A DNA stretch of 64,000 nt from Nocardioides albidus. Its GTDB lineage: Bacteria > Actinomycetota > Actinomycetes > Propionibacteriales > Nocardioidaceae. Below the pieces are notes generated by a model. That model saw only the letters and a list, made by a program, of their open reading frames with translations, was not told where the DNA came from and ran no database searches. The position numbers were made by a program, and so were the translations under genes. How positions within the stretch are numbered: position 1 is the first letter of the stretch; every line of letters starts with the position of its first letter. Positions 16,117-24,648 of this stretch are shown here, in pieces. The stretch spans positions 383,946 to 447,945 of the forward strand of contig NZ_VDMP01000026.1 in the NCBI RefSeq assembly GCF_006335005.1. Reading direction: 5' to 3'.

Positions 16117-16659
16117 TCACAGGAGCGCGGCGCGGGCGCGCGCGATGAGCACGTGCATCGCGGGCTCGAGCTCGGGCAGGCCGTCGAGCGGCCACCAGCG
16201 CAGCGCGAGCGACTCGTCGCTGACCGCCTCCCGGGCGCCGGGACGGGCGCGGGCGGCGAACCGCACGTCGAGATGGCTGACCCCGCCCCGAGGGTCGCAG
16301 AAGGGCACGACGTGCACGTCCAGCTGGAGCGGCTCGGGGTGGAAGTCCAGCTCGGCCAGCCCGCTCTCCTCGTGCGCCTCGCGCAGCGCGACCGAGGCGA
16401 GGGTCGGGTCGCCGGGCTCCGCGTGGCCGCCGAAGTGGAACCAGCGGCCGGCCTTGCGGTGCAGGTTGAGCAGGACCCGGTCGCCGGTCGCGTCGAGGAC
16501 CAGGGTGCCCGCGGTGAGATGGTCGGGGTACGACGAGCGCCACATCCCGTCCGGTGTCGACTCGAGGTGGGCGACGTACCGCCGGCGCATCGCCTCCTCG
16601 GCGGTGTCGGGCGCGCGCCAGCCCGTCAGGACGCCCAGGGCGTCCGCGTGGAGGCTCAC
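16117..16659 (-). CDS. Nudix hydrolase
   Basis: A 180-residue Nudix protein. The box reads GGHAEPGDPTLASVALREAHEESG, matching the GX5EX7REUXEE pattern. The GTG start at 16659 overlaps the stop of the upstream metalloprotease-like gene (GTGA), so translation is coupled. The substrate is a nucleoside diphosphate linked to another moiety, not identifiable from sequence. It converges on the YgjP gene with three bases between the stops. Confidence 0.82.
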   Translation of the reverse strand: MSLHADALGVLTGWRAPDTAEEAMRRRYVAHLESTPDGMWRSSYPDHLTAGTLVLDATGDRVLLNLHRKAGRWFHFGGHAEPGDPTLASVALREAHEESGLAELDFHPEPLQLDVHVVPFCDPRGGVSHLDVRFAARARPGAREAVSDESLALRWWPLDGLPELEPAMHVLIARARAALL

Positions 16660-17984
16660 TCCTCCTCGCCACCGCCCTCGAGCAGCTTGCGCAGCTCGGC
16701 GTCGAACTCGTCCTCGCTCAGGGACTCGGGGGCCGTGGCCTCCGCGCGGAAGGACAGCGGGTCGTCGAGGTCCTCGGCGGTGGGCAGCAGGTCGGGGTGC
16801 ATCCACACCCCGTCGCGGGCCTCCTGGCCGGACCGGGAGCGCAGGCCGCCCCACAGTGTCGAGGCGTCGCGCAGCCGGCGGGGGCGCAGCTCGAGGCCGA
16901 CCAGCGCTGCGAAGGTCTGCTCGGCGGGACCTCCGGCCGCCCTCCGGCGCCGGACCGCCTCGCGCAGCTTCGCGGCGGCGGGCATCCGCTCCGTCGTGGC
17001 CTGGCCGACGACCTCGTCGACCCAGCCCTCGACCAGCGCGAGCGCGATCTCGAGCCGGGAGAGGGCCGCGGTCTGCGCCGGGGTCTGCGGCGGGTCGAAC
17101 ATGCCGCCCTCCAACAGTCCCTGCATCGCGTCGAGGTTGCTCGGGTCGATCGAGCGCAGCTGCTCCTGCACCCGGTCCTGGATCTGCTGGGCGTTGACCT
17201 CCAGCCCGCGAGCGTAGTCGGTCACCGCGCCGATCAGGTGCTCGCGCAGCCACGGCACGTGGGCGAACAGGCGCTGGTGGGCCGCCTCGCGCAGCGCGAG
17301 ATAGAGCACCACGTCGTCCTCGGTGACGTCGAGCCCCTCGGCGAACGCACGGACGTTGGACATCACCAGCGCCGCCTTGCCGGGCGCCCCGAGCGGGAGG
17401 CCGATGTCGGAGGCGGTGAGCACCTCGCCCGCCATCGCGCCGAGGCCCTGCCCGATCTGCATCGCCATCATCCCACCGACCGCCTGGCCGATGATCCCGA
17501 CGAGCGGGCCCGCCGCCGCCTTCATCTCCTCGGGCAGACCGCTGGACAGTCCGGTCACCGAGCGGGCCGCGACGGGCTCGACGAGCACCTGCCACACCGG
17601 CTGCGTCTCGACCAGCCACTGCGCGCGACTCCACGCGGCCGTCGTACCGACGCCGCTGGGGAAGCCGGTGGCGGTGTCGAGCCAGTGGTCGGCGAGGCCG
17701 ACGGCGTCGGCCACCCGGTCCTGGTCGCGCTGCGTGGGGGAGGGGTCCGGCTCCTGCGCGACGGCCTTGCGGGCGATGTCGTTGGCGGCGTTCCAGTTCA
17801 GCGGTCCGTCGTGCGGCTGCAGGAGCGATTGCAGCTGCTGGAAGAACTCCATGCCGCCGCCGGCGCCGCCCGGCAGACCGCTTCCGCCCAGCGCGCCACC
17901 GAGCGCGCCGAAGATCTGCTCGAAGGGCGTGCCCTTGAACGGGTTCGGCTGGTCGTCACCGGGGTTGCCCGGACTATCGGTCAT
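16656..17984 (-). CDS. DUF2342 zinc-dependent metalloprotease-like protein
   Basis: A 442-residue protein of the DUF2342 group (the Rv3195 kind), conserved next to uvrD2 in actinobacteria. LREAAHQRLFAHVPWL is the degenerate HExxH-like motif; the second His is replaced by Phe, so catalysis is unproven. The N-terminus is Gly-rich and disordered (FGALGGALGGSGLPGGAGGG). The C-terminus is acidic. Co-translated with the Nudix gene. It is divergent from moaE. It has also been linked by annotation to coenzyme F420 metabolism, without proof here. Confidence 0.75.
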   Translation of the reverse strand: MTDSPGNPGDDQPNPFKGTPFEQIFGALGGALGGSGLPGGAGGGMEFFQQLQSLLQPHDGPLNWNAANDIARKAVAQEPDPSPTQRDQDRVADAVGLADHWLDTATGFPSGVGTTAAWSRAQWLVETQPVWQVLVEPVAARSVTGLSSGLPEEMKAAAGPLVGIIGQAVGGMMAMQIGQGLGAMAGEVLTASDIGLPLGAPGKAALVMSNVRAFAEGLDVTEDDVVLYLALREAAHQRLFAHVPWLREHLIGAVTDYARGLEVNAQQIQDRVQEQLRSIDPSNLDAMQGLLEGGMFDPPQTPAQTAALSRLEIALALVEGWVDEVVGQATTERMPAAAKLREAVRRRRAAGGPAEQTFAALVGLELRPRRLRDASTLWGGLRSRSGQEARDGVWMHPDLLPTAEDLDDPLSFRAEATAPESLSEDEFDAELRKLLEGGGEEE

Positions 17985-18068
17985 GGGTCAAAACTACGCC
18001 CGATCCGCAACCGGCGGTGTCGGGGACAGCCCTGACCGGACCCCGGTCCCTTCCCTAGAGTGAGGACC

Positions 18069-18509
18069 ATGACCAGCCGCGTGACCCGTCCCGCCGTGCG
18101 CCTCGTCGCGATCTCCGACCAGCCGCTCTCGGTGGGCGAGGTGCTCGACAGCCTCGACGACGCCGCGTCGGGGGGCCTGGTGCTCTTCGTCGGCCGGGTC
18201 CGCGACCACGACCACGGCCAGGGCGTCACCGGGCTGTCCTACTCCGCGCACCCCTCCGCGCTCGAGCGGCTGCAGGACGTCTGCGCGCGGATCGCCGACG
18301 AGTACGACGTCACCGGTGTCGCCGCCGTGCACCGCGTCGGCGACCTCGACATCGGCGACCTCGCCGTCGTCGTCGCCACCACCGCCGGGCATCGCGGCTC
18401 GTCGTTCGAGGCGAGCCGGGCGCTCATCGACACCCTCAAGGCGGAGGTGCCGATCTGGAAGCACCAGCGCTTCACCGACGGCTCCGAGGAGTGGGTGGGG
18501 AGTCCGTAG
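18069..18509 (+). CDS. moaE: Molybdopterin synthase catalytic subunit
   Basis: A 146-residue MoaE. LVLFVGRVRDHDHGQGV is the conserved N-terminal strand and loop, HRVG (AAVHRVGDLDIGD) is the second signature, and KAEVPIWKHQ carries the catalytic Lys. It forms molybdopterin from precursor Z with MoaD, which is not in this window. The ATG at 18069 follows GAGGA; a GTG at 18060 is the alternative. Confidence 0.9.
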   Translation: MTSRVTRPAVRLVAISDQPLSVGEVLDSLDDAASGGLVLFVGRVRDHDHGQGVTGLSYSAHPSALERLQDVCARIADEYDVTGVAAVHRVGDLDIGDLAVVVATTAGHRGSSFEASRALIDTLKAEVPIWKHQRFTDGSEEWVGSP

Positions 18510-18554
18510 CGTGTCCTGTCGGGTCGGCCGCCGCGGCCGACCTACCCTCGAGGG

Positions 18555-18872
18555 GTGGAGATCCTGCTCTGGCTGCTGCCGGCCGCCGTGCTCACCCTCG
18601 CCTCGATGGCGTGGGTCGCGTGGTGGGGCCGGGAGGGGCGGGGCGAGGTGGACCGCGAGACGGCCGCACGGCGACTGGGCGAGGCGCTGACCCGCGAGCA
18701 GCGCTCGCGGCCCGGGTACGCCGCCCCCGGGCGGGCTCCCGAGCGGCGCACCGGCGTCGCGCTGCGGCCCTCCAAGGCCCGGCCCGTCGTGCTTCCCGGG
18801 GCCGACGAGACCGCCACCGACGCGGAGCAGGTCGGCGACCCCGACGTACCGGGCGACCGGCGCGCATCCTGA
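18555..18872 (+). CDS. Small single-pass membrane protein
   Basis: A 105-residue ORF starting with GTG at 18555. Residues 2-24 (EILLWLLPAAVLTLASMAWVAWW) form one membrane helix with the N-terminus outside and a Lys/Arg-rich, low-complexity tail in the cytoplasm. The tail ends in an acidic disordered stretch. I do not recognise a family. It lies between moaE and the Lon-like protease gene and is probably transcribed with them. Confidence 0.6.
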   Translation: MEILLWLLPAAVLTLASMAWVAWWGREGRGEVDRETAARRLGEALTREQRSRPGYAAPGRAPERRTGVALRPSKARPVVLPGADETATDAEQVGDPDVPGDRRAS

Positions 18873-18899
18873 TTGGACTCGTCTGACAAGGTAGGCGCC

Positions 18900-19937
18900 A
18901 TGAGCCAGCGCCTGATCGCCGCGTGCATCGCGGCTCCGTTGGTGCTGATCCTGGGCGGCATCGCGCTCGTCGTGCCGCTGCCCTACGCCTCCTACAGCCC
19001 GGGGCCGACGTACGACATCCTCGGCAAGGACGCCGACGAGGCCGAGGTCGTCCAGGTCGACGGGCACGAGGCCCACTACGACAAGGGCGAGATCCGGTTC
19101 ACGACGGTCGTCGCGTCGTCGTACGGCCAGAAGCTCTCGCTGGGCGAGGCGCTGGCGCGCTGGCTCGACCCCGACAAGGCGATCCTCCCGTACGACGTCG
19201 TCCACCCTCCCGAGATCAGCAAGGCGGACGAGAAGGCCGAGGGCGCGGTCCAGATGACGACCTCGCAGGACGTCGCCAAGGCGGTCGCCCTCACCGAGGT
19301 CGGCCTCGACGTCCCGACCGCCGTGCAGGTCGCGCTCGTCGACGACGAGGGTCCGGCCAAGGACAAGCTCCTCGTCCACGACGTCTTCAAGGAGGTCGAC
19401 GGGAAGCCGGTCACCGACGCCGACCAGATCGTCGCGGCCGTGCGCAAGCACGACGACGGCTCGCTCGTCGAGTTCCGGATCCTTCGGGACAAGCGGGAGC
19501 TGACCGTGCGCCTCAAGCCGGAGGAGATCGACGGCAAGCCGCGTGTCGGCGTCTCGCTCGGCCTGGGCTACGAGTTCCCGTTCACCATCAACCTGCGGGT
19601 CGACCCCAACGTCGGTGGTCCGAGCGCCGGGCTGATGTTCTCGCTGGCCATCTACGACACGCTCACCGAGGGCTCGCTGACCGGTGGCGCCACCATCGCC
19701 GGCACCGGCGAGCTGGGCCCCGACGGGAAGGTCGGGCCGATCGGGGGCATCGAGCAGAAGATCGCGGGGGCCGAGGCCGCTGGGGCCGAGCTGTTCTTCG
19801 TGCCCAAGGACAACTGCCCCGACGTCAAGGGCCTCGACCCGGACCTGCGCCTGGTGAAGGCGACCACGATGCACGAGGCTCGCCTCGCGCTGGAGAAGTG
19901 GGTCGGCGACCATGACGCCGCCCTGCCGAGCTGCTGA
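18900..19937 (+). CDS. Membrane-anchored PDZ/Lon-type S16 protease
   Basis: A 345-residue protein. An N-terminal membrane anchor (about residues 4-26) precedes a PDZ region and a C-terminal S16 domain. The Ser-Lys dyad is visible: S242 in PNVGGPSAGLMFSLA and K287 in IGGIEQKIAGAEAAG. There is no AAA ATPase, so this is the ATP-independent Lon-like class (mycobacterial Rv3194c type). It is thought to act at the outer face of the membrane. The ATG at 18900 has AAGG upstream. The order with PPA1309 and UPF0182 genes downstream is conserved. Confidence 0.88.
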   Translation: MSQRLIAACIAAPLVLILGGIALVVPLPYASYSPGPTYDILGKDADEAEVVQVDGHEAHYDKGEIRFTTVVASSYGQKLSLGEALARWLDPDKAILPYDVVHPPEISKADEKAEGAVQMTTSQDVAKAVALTEVGLDVPTAVQVALVDDEGPAKDKLLVHDVFKEVDGKPVTDADQIVAAVRKHDDGSLVEFRILRDKRELTVRLKPEEIDGKPRVGVSLGLGYEFPFTINLRVDPNVGGPSAGLMFSLAIYDTLTEGSLTGGATIAGTGELGPDGKVGPIGGIEQKIAGAEAAGAELFFVPKDNCPDVKGLDPDLRLVKATTMHEARLALEKWVGDHDAALPSC

Positions 19938-19949
19938 CGGAACGCAAGG

Positions 19950-20528
19950 ATGCCGATGGACTACGACCTGGACGTCGACCCGGCACTGGCCGCAGCCGTG
20001 CTGGAGATCGAGGGCCACCACGCCCGCGCGGGCTGGGACCAGCCGGCGCGGCTGTACGCCCTGGTGGACACCGGCCACCTGGTGACCCAGGAGCCCGCGC
20101 TGGCCGCGCAGCTCGGTCTGGACGCCCCGGCCGAGCAGGGCTCCCTGACGCCGGTCGAGCAGGACGACCTGCCGCCCGGCCAGGAGCTCGAGCAGGTGCT
20201 CCCCGGCATCCAGTGGCCCGACGTGGTCGTCGGCTGCGCGGCCGTGGTCGAGCGCCTCGTGCTCCCGCCCAAGGTCGACGGCCAGGTGCCGGAGGACCCC
20301 GCGGCCGCCGCGGAGTTCGCGCGCGAGCACCCCGAGGCCGAGGAGGTCCGCATCGTCGCCGGCGTGACCCGGCACGGTGCGAGCTACTGCGCGCTGCGGA
20401 TGCGCAGCCACGACGACGACAGTGCCGTCATGGGCGGCAACGACCTGGTGCCCGGGCTCATCGAGCTCCTGCGCGCCACCCTGCTGGACGACCTGCTCGA
20501 CGACGCGGAGGACGAGACCGATGAGTGA
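19950..20528 (+). CDS. PPA1309-family protein
   Basis: A 192-residue acidic cytoplasmic protein of the PPA1309 type, known only as a conserved neighbour of the Lon-like protease and UPF0182 genes in Propionibacteriales and relatives. It has no catalytic motif that I can read. It overlaps the UPF0182 gene by eight bases, so expression is linked. The start could be the ATG at 19950 or the one at 19956. The C-terminus is rich in Asp and Leu. Confidence 0.75.
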   Translation: MPMDYDLDVDPALAAAVLEIEGHHARAGWDQPARLYALVDTGHLVTQEPALAAQLGLDAPAEQGSLTPVEQDDLPPGQELEQVLPGIQWPDVVVGCAAVVERLVLPPKVDGQVPEDPAAAAEFAREHPEAEEVRIVAGVTRHGASYCALRMRSHDDDSAVMGGNDLVPGLIELLRATLLDDLLDDAEDETDE

Positions 20529-23457
20529 GCTGTTCGACGAGGAGCCCGAGCGTCCCGCGCCCGAGCGGCCCGGGCGTCGTACCCGAGCGCTGGTCATCAC
20601 CGGCGTGGTGCTGATCATCGGCTTCTTCCTGATCAGCGCCTTCGCGGGCATCTACACCGACCGGCTGTGGTACGCCGAGGTCGGCTTCGGCGAGGTCTTC
20701 AGCACGATGCTGTGGACCCGGGTCGGGCTGTTCCTCGCGTTCGGCGCGGTGATGGGCGGGATCGTCGCGCTCAACATGTATCTCGCGTTCCGGTTCCGCC
20801 CGATGTTCCTCATGGCCGGACCGGACGGCGTCGACCGCTACCGCGACGCCGTGACGCCCATCCGCGGCTGGCTGCTGGCCGGGGTCGGCGTCGTGGTCGG
20901 CCTGTTCGCCGGCACGTCCGCGATCGGGCACTGGCGCACCTTCCTGCTGTGGCGCAACGCCGAGGACTGGGGGAGCAAGGACGCCTATTTCAAGAAGGAC
21001 ATCGGCTTCTACGTCTTCGACCTGCCGTGGTGGAACTTCGTCATCGACTTCGTGATGGCGATCGCCGTCGTGTCGCTGATCGCCACCGCGATCGTCCACT
21101 ATCTGTACGGCGGCATCCGCCTCCAGGTCGCCCACGACCGCCTCTCCGGGGCGGCGCAGGTGCAGCTCTCGGTCCTGCTCGGTGCGTTCGTGCTGATGAA
21201 GTCGGTCGACTACTACCTCGACCGCTACGACCTGGTCACCGACGACCACCGGCTCTTCACCGGCATGAACAACGCCGGGGAGAACGCGATGCTGCCCGCA
21301 CGCAACATCCTCGTCGGGGTGGCGCTGATCTGCGCGGTGCTGTTCTTCCTCAACGTCTGGCGCCGGACCTGGCAGCTGCCGTCGGTGGGCCTCGCTCTGC
21401 TGGCACTGTCGGCGGTGCTGCTCGGCATGATCTGGCCGGCGATCGTGCAGAACTTCCAGGTGAAGCCGTCGGAGGCCGACAAGGAGAACTCCTACATCAA
21501 GGCCAACATCGACGCCACGCGCGAGGCCTACGGGCTCAGCGACGTCGAGAGCGAGCGGGACACCGGCACCCCGGGCGACGCCCCGACCGCGGACCAGGCG
21601 GCCGCCGTCCTCGGGCAGCTCGGCACGACCCCGGTGGTCGACCCGAAGCAGGTGCGCGACACCTTCCAGCAGCGCCAGCAGGTGCGGTCCTACTACTCGG
21701 TCGCCTCCGTCCTCGACGTCGACCGCTACACGATCGACGGCAAGGAGGTGCCTCTCGTCCTCGGCGTGCGCGAGCTCGACCAGTCCGGGATCAACTCCGC
21801 CGACCAGAACTGGTCCAACCTGCACACGGTCTACACCCACGGCGAGGGCCTGATCGCGGCGTACGCGAACCGGATCTCCGACAGCGAGGTCAACGGCCGC
21901 ATCGTCTGGGCCGAGGGCATCAGCGGCGAGGGCACCAGCGGCGCCAGCGACCTGACCAAGAGCGAGGAGTTCGAGCAGCGGATCTACTTCGGCGAGCAGA
22001 GCCCGTCGTACTCCGTGGTGGGCAAGTCCAGCGGCAAGGCCAACGACGTGGAGCTCGGCCTCGCCGACACCGACAGCGACGAGGGCGACCAGCGCACGAC
22101 GTACGACGGCAAGGGCGGTGTGTCGATCGGCAGCACCTTCAACCAGCTGATGTACGCGATCAAGTTCGGTGAGCCGAACTTCCTGCTCTCGGGCCGCGTG
22201 AACGGCAACTCCAAGGTGCTCTACAACCGCACGCCCACCGAGCGGGTGGAGAAGGTCGCGCCGTGGCTGACCGTCGACGCCGACCCCTATCCGGCAGTGG
22301 TCGACGGCAAGATCGTGTGGATCATTGACGGCTACACCACCACCGACCGCTACCCGAACTCCCAGCGCGAGTCGTTCGACGCGATGATCGACGACTCGCT
22401 GCAGCAGGACACCGGCCTGCAGACCATCCCGACCGACGAGATCAACTACATGCGCTCGGCGGTCAAGGCGACGGTGGACGCGTACGACGGCACGGTGACG
22501 CTCTACCAGTGGGACGAGGGCGACCCGATCCTGAAGACCTGGATGAAGGCGTTCCCGGGCACCGTGACGCCGAGCAGCGAGATCCCCGCGGAGCTCAAGA
22601 GTCACCTGCGCTATCCCGAGGACCTGTTCAAGGTGCAGCGCTACCAGCTGGCGAAGTACCACGTCACCGACGCTGGCGAGTTCTACAACGCCAACAACCG
22701 GTGGGAGGTGCCCGAGGACCCGAACGCCGCGCGCCCGGTCTTCCAGCCGCCGTACCGGCTGTTCTCGACCGGCGTGGACGGCACCAACGACTGGTCCCTG
22801 ACCTCGGTCTTCGTGCCTCGCGGCAAGGGCACCCTGGCGTCGTACCTCCAGGTCAACTCGGACGCGAACTCGCCGAACTTCGGCAAGCTGCGGCTGCTGG
22901 AGATGACCGACGCCAACACGCCGGGACCGGGCCAGGTCGCCAACCAGATGCAGCAGGAGAAGGCCGTCCTCGACGCGCTGCGCGACTACCGCGTGCAGGG
23001 CGCGACCCCGCCGCGGTTCGGCAACCTGCTGACGCTGCCGGTGTCGGGCGGGCTGATCTACATCCAGCCGGTGTACGCCGTGCGCACGTCGGGTGCCTCC
23101 ACCTTCCCGATCCTGCAGTTCGTGATCGTCAAGTACGGCGAGAGGGTGGGCATCGCCCAGGACCTGCCGACCGCGCTGGGCGACGCGCTCGAGGTCGACC
23201 TCGGCGACGGTGCGACGCCCGAGACGCCGGGCGAGCCGGAGACCCCCGGCGAGCCGGAGGAGCCGGCGGGGACGCTCGACGAGCAGATCGCCGAGGCGCT
23301 GCGCGATGCGGACGCGGCCTTCGACGCGGCGAACGCCGCCCAGAAGAAGAACGACACGGTGGAGTGGGCCCGCCAGCTCGACCTCGCCCGGGAGGCCGTC
23401 GAGAAGGCGATCGAGCTCGCCGACGAGCGCGACAAGAAGCAGGACAAGCAGGAATAG
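20521..23457 (+). CDS. UPF0182 family membrane protein
   Basis: A 978-residue protein of the UPF0182 family. The N-terminal third holds about seven membrane helices (for example residues 23-42, 65-90 and 112-135). The rest is a large soluble domain, probably outside, with a run of GETPGEPETPGEPEEP-type repeats and a charged helical tail at the C-terminus. The ATG at 20521 overlaps the end of the PPA1309 gene. Mycobacterial relatives are essential or near-essential membrane proteins of unknown function. It is the last of a conserved run with the Lon-like protease. Confidence 0.85.
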   Translation: MSELFDEEPERPAPERPGRRTRALVITGVVLIIGFFLISAFAGIYTDRLWYAEVGFGEVFSTMLWTRVGLFLAFGAVMGGIVALNMYLAFRFRPMFLMAGPDGVDRYRDAVTPIRGWLLAGVGVVVGLFAGTSAIGHWRTFLLWRNAEDWGSKDAYFKKDIGFYVFDLPWWNFVIDFVMAIAVVSLIATAIVHYLYGGIRLQVAHDRLSGAAQVQLSVLLGAFVLMKSVDYYLDRYDLVTDDHRLFTGMNNAGENAMLPARNILVGVALICAVLFFLNVWRRTWQLPSVGLALLALSAVLLGMIWPAIVQNFQVKPSEADKENSYIKANIDATREAYGLSDVESERDTGTPGDAPTADQAAAVLGQLGTTPVVDPKQVRDTFQQRQQVRSYYSVASVLDVDRYTIDGKEVPLVLGVRELDQSGINSADQNWSNLHTVYTHGEGLIAAYANRISDSEVNGRIVWAEGISGEGTSGASDLTKSEEFEQRIYFGEQSPSYSVVGKSSGKANDVELGLADTDSDEGDQRTTYDGKGGVSIGSTFNQLMYAIKFGEPNFLLSGRVNGNSKVLYNRTPTERVEKVAPWLTVDADPYPAVVDGKIVWIIDGYTTTDRYPNSQRESFDAMIDDSLQQDTGLQTIPTDEINYMRSAVKATVDAYDGTVTLYQWDEGDPILKTWMKAFPGTVTPSSEIPAELKSHLRYPEDLFKVQRYQLAKYHVTDAGEFYNANNRWEVPEDPNAARPVFQPPYRLFSTGVDGTNDWSLTSVFVPRGKGTLASYLQVNSDANSPNFGKLRLLEMTDANTPGPGQVANQMQQEKAVLDALRDYRVQGATPPRFGNLLTLPVSGGLIYIQPVYAVRTSGASTFPILQFVIVKYGERVGIAQDLPTALGDALEVDLGDGATPETPGEPETPGEPEEPAGTLDEQIAEALRDADAAFDAANAAQKKNDTVEWARQLDLAREAVEKAIELADERDKKQDKQE

Positions 23458-23481
23458 CGCCGACTGCGGGATCATCGCCGC

Positions 23482-24099
23482 ATGCTGCTCACCCTCGACC
23501 TCGTCGGCATCTTCGTCTTCGCGGTCTCCGGCGGCCTGGTGGCGGTGCGCAACCAGCTCGACATCTTCGGGGTGGTGTCACTGGCGATGGCGACCGGCCT
23601 GGGCGGCGGCGTCATCCGCGACGTCGTGATCGGCGCGGTGCCGCCGCCCGCGATCGCCGACTGGCGCTACCTGCTCGTCCCCGTCATCGGGGGACTGGTC
23701 ACCTTCTGGCTGCACCCCGCTGTGGGCCGGCTCGAGCGCGAGATCAACGTCTTCGACGCCTTCGGCCTCGGCCTGTTCTGCGTCGCCGGCGCCCTCAAGG
23801 CCCAGGAGTACGGCCTCGGTCCCGCGCCCTCCGCCGCCCTCGGCATGGTGACCGGTGTCGGCGGCGGCATCATCCGCGACCTCCTCGCCGGCCGGATCCC
23901 CGTGATCTTCCGCCACGGCGAGCTCTACGCCATCCCCGCCCTCGCCGGAGCAGCGATCGCCGCCACCGGCGCCGAGCTCGGCCTGGCCCCCGGCGTCATC
24001 CTCGCCCCGGCAGCCCTCGTCACGATCGGCTGGCGCCTGCTCGCCGTACGCCGTGGCTGGCGGGTCCCCGCCGCGCGGCAAGAACCCCCTGCCCGCTGA
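23482..24099 (+). CDS. TRIC/UPF0126-type cation channel protein
   Basis: A 205-residue, seven-helix membrane protein made of two repeats. Each repeat has the Gly-rich motif: GLGGGVIRDVVIG in the first and GVGGGIIRDLLAG in the second, which is the UPF0126/YicG signature shared with trimeric intracellular cation channels. It would form a potassium-type pore in the plasma membrane. It starts 24 bases after the UPF0182 gene. The tail (about 20 residues) is basic and disordered. Confidence 0.85.
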   Translation: MLLTLDLVGIFVFAVSGGLVAVRNQLDIFGVVSLAMATGLGGGVIRDVVIGAVPPPAIADWRYLLVPVIGGLVTFWLHPAVGRLEREINVFDAFGLGLFCVAGALKAQEYGLGPAPSAALGMVTGVGGGIIRDLLAGRIPVIFRHGELYAIPALAGAAIAATGAELGLAPGVILAPAALVTIGWRLLAVRRGWRVPAARQEPPAR

Positions 24100-24157
24100 G
24101 TCGGACGGCCCCGATTTGGAGGCCTTTGGAGGCGTGCCCTAATGTTGTTCTCACCGA

Positions 24158-24234
24158 CGCGGGGTGGAGCAGCTCGGTAGCTCGCTGGGCTCATAACCCA
24201 GAGGTCGCAGGTTCAAATCCTGCCCCCGCTACCA
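24158..24234 (+). tRNA. Initiator tRNA-fMet (CAU), likely integration site
   Basis: A 77-base cloverleaf that ends in an encoded CCA. The acceptor arm CGCGGGG pairs with CCCCGC apart from the first base pair (C1 against T72), the unpaired end typical of initiators. The anticodon stem GGGCTCATAACCC has the three G-C pairs of initiator tRNA, anticodon CAT. The T-arm is GCAGGTTCAAATCCTGC. An excisionase-like gene and a tyrosine integrase lie directly downstream, so the 3' end probably served as attB. No second copy of its 3' end was seen within the window. Confidence 0.9.
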
Positions 24235-24237
24235 GAT

Positions 24238-24279
24238 CAGGCCCGGGATTCAGCGTGAATCCCGGGCCTGAAAGTTTTT
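24238..24279 (+). terminator. tRNA terminator
   Basis: A perfect 13-base-pair stem: CAGGCCCGGGATT (24238-24250) with its complement at 24258-24270 and a 7-base loop. AAAG and a T5 run follow, making a classic intrinsic terminator. The stretch 24280-24414 after it holds no gene and may contain the attachment junction and the xis promoter. Confidence 0.85.
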
Positions 24280-24414
24280 GAGAATTGATCTATCCACCAC
24301 AAACCCTCCACTTTGGGGTGTCGGACGGCGTGACCGCTGGCCAGTCGTCCGGACGTGTCGTAGCCGTTCCGAACATCACCGGAGCGCCCGGTCGGATGGC
24401 CCTACCTAGTGGGC

Positions 24415-24642
24415 ATGAAGACCGAGACCAATCCGCTGGGCGGGCTCGACCCGCTCGTGTCGATCACCGAGCTCGCCGAGTACCTCGGCGTCCCGGTCAA
24501 GACGATCTACGAGTGGCGACAGTCGGGCCGCGGCCCTGCCTGCATCCACATTGGTCGCCACCTCAAGTTCGCGCTGTCGGATGTCCAGGCGTGGCTGGAC
24601 GAGCAACGCGAGCTGCCCAAGCGCCGGGTTGCCGAGGAGTGA
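24415..24642 (+). CDS. Excisionase-like helix-turn-helix protein
   Basis: A 75-residue DNA-binding protein of the AlpA/MerR-like excisionase group. The segment SITELAEYLGVPVKTIYEWRQ is a winged helix-turn-helix, followed by the wing GRHLKFALSDVQAWLDEQ. It sits seven bases before the integrase gene, the usual xis-int order of actinobacterial elements. The ATG at 24415 was preferred over a GTG two codons upstream. It probably controls the direction of recombination. Confidence 0.8.
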   Translation: MKTETNPLGGLDPLVSITELAEYLGVPVKTIYEWRQSGRGPACIHIGRHLKFALSDVQAWLDEQRELPKRRVAEE

Positions 24643-24648
24643 TCCGGC

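Noticed and set aside
20458-23475. A 1005-codon minus-strand open frame under UPF0182
   Set aside because: It mirrors the real gene codon by codon and encodes repetitive His/Val/Arg/Asp-rich sequence, so it is a shadow.
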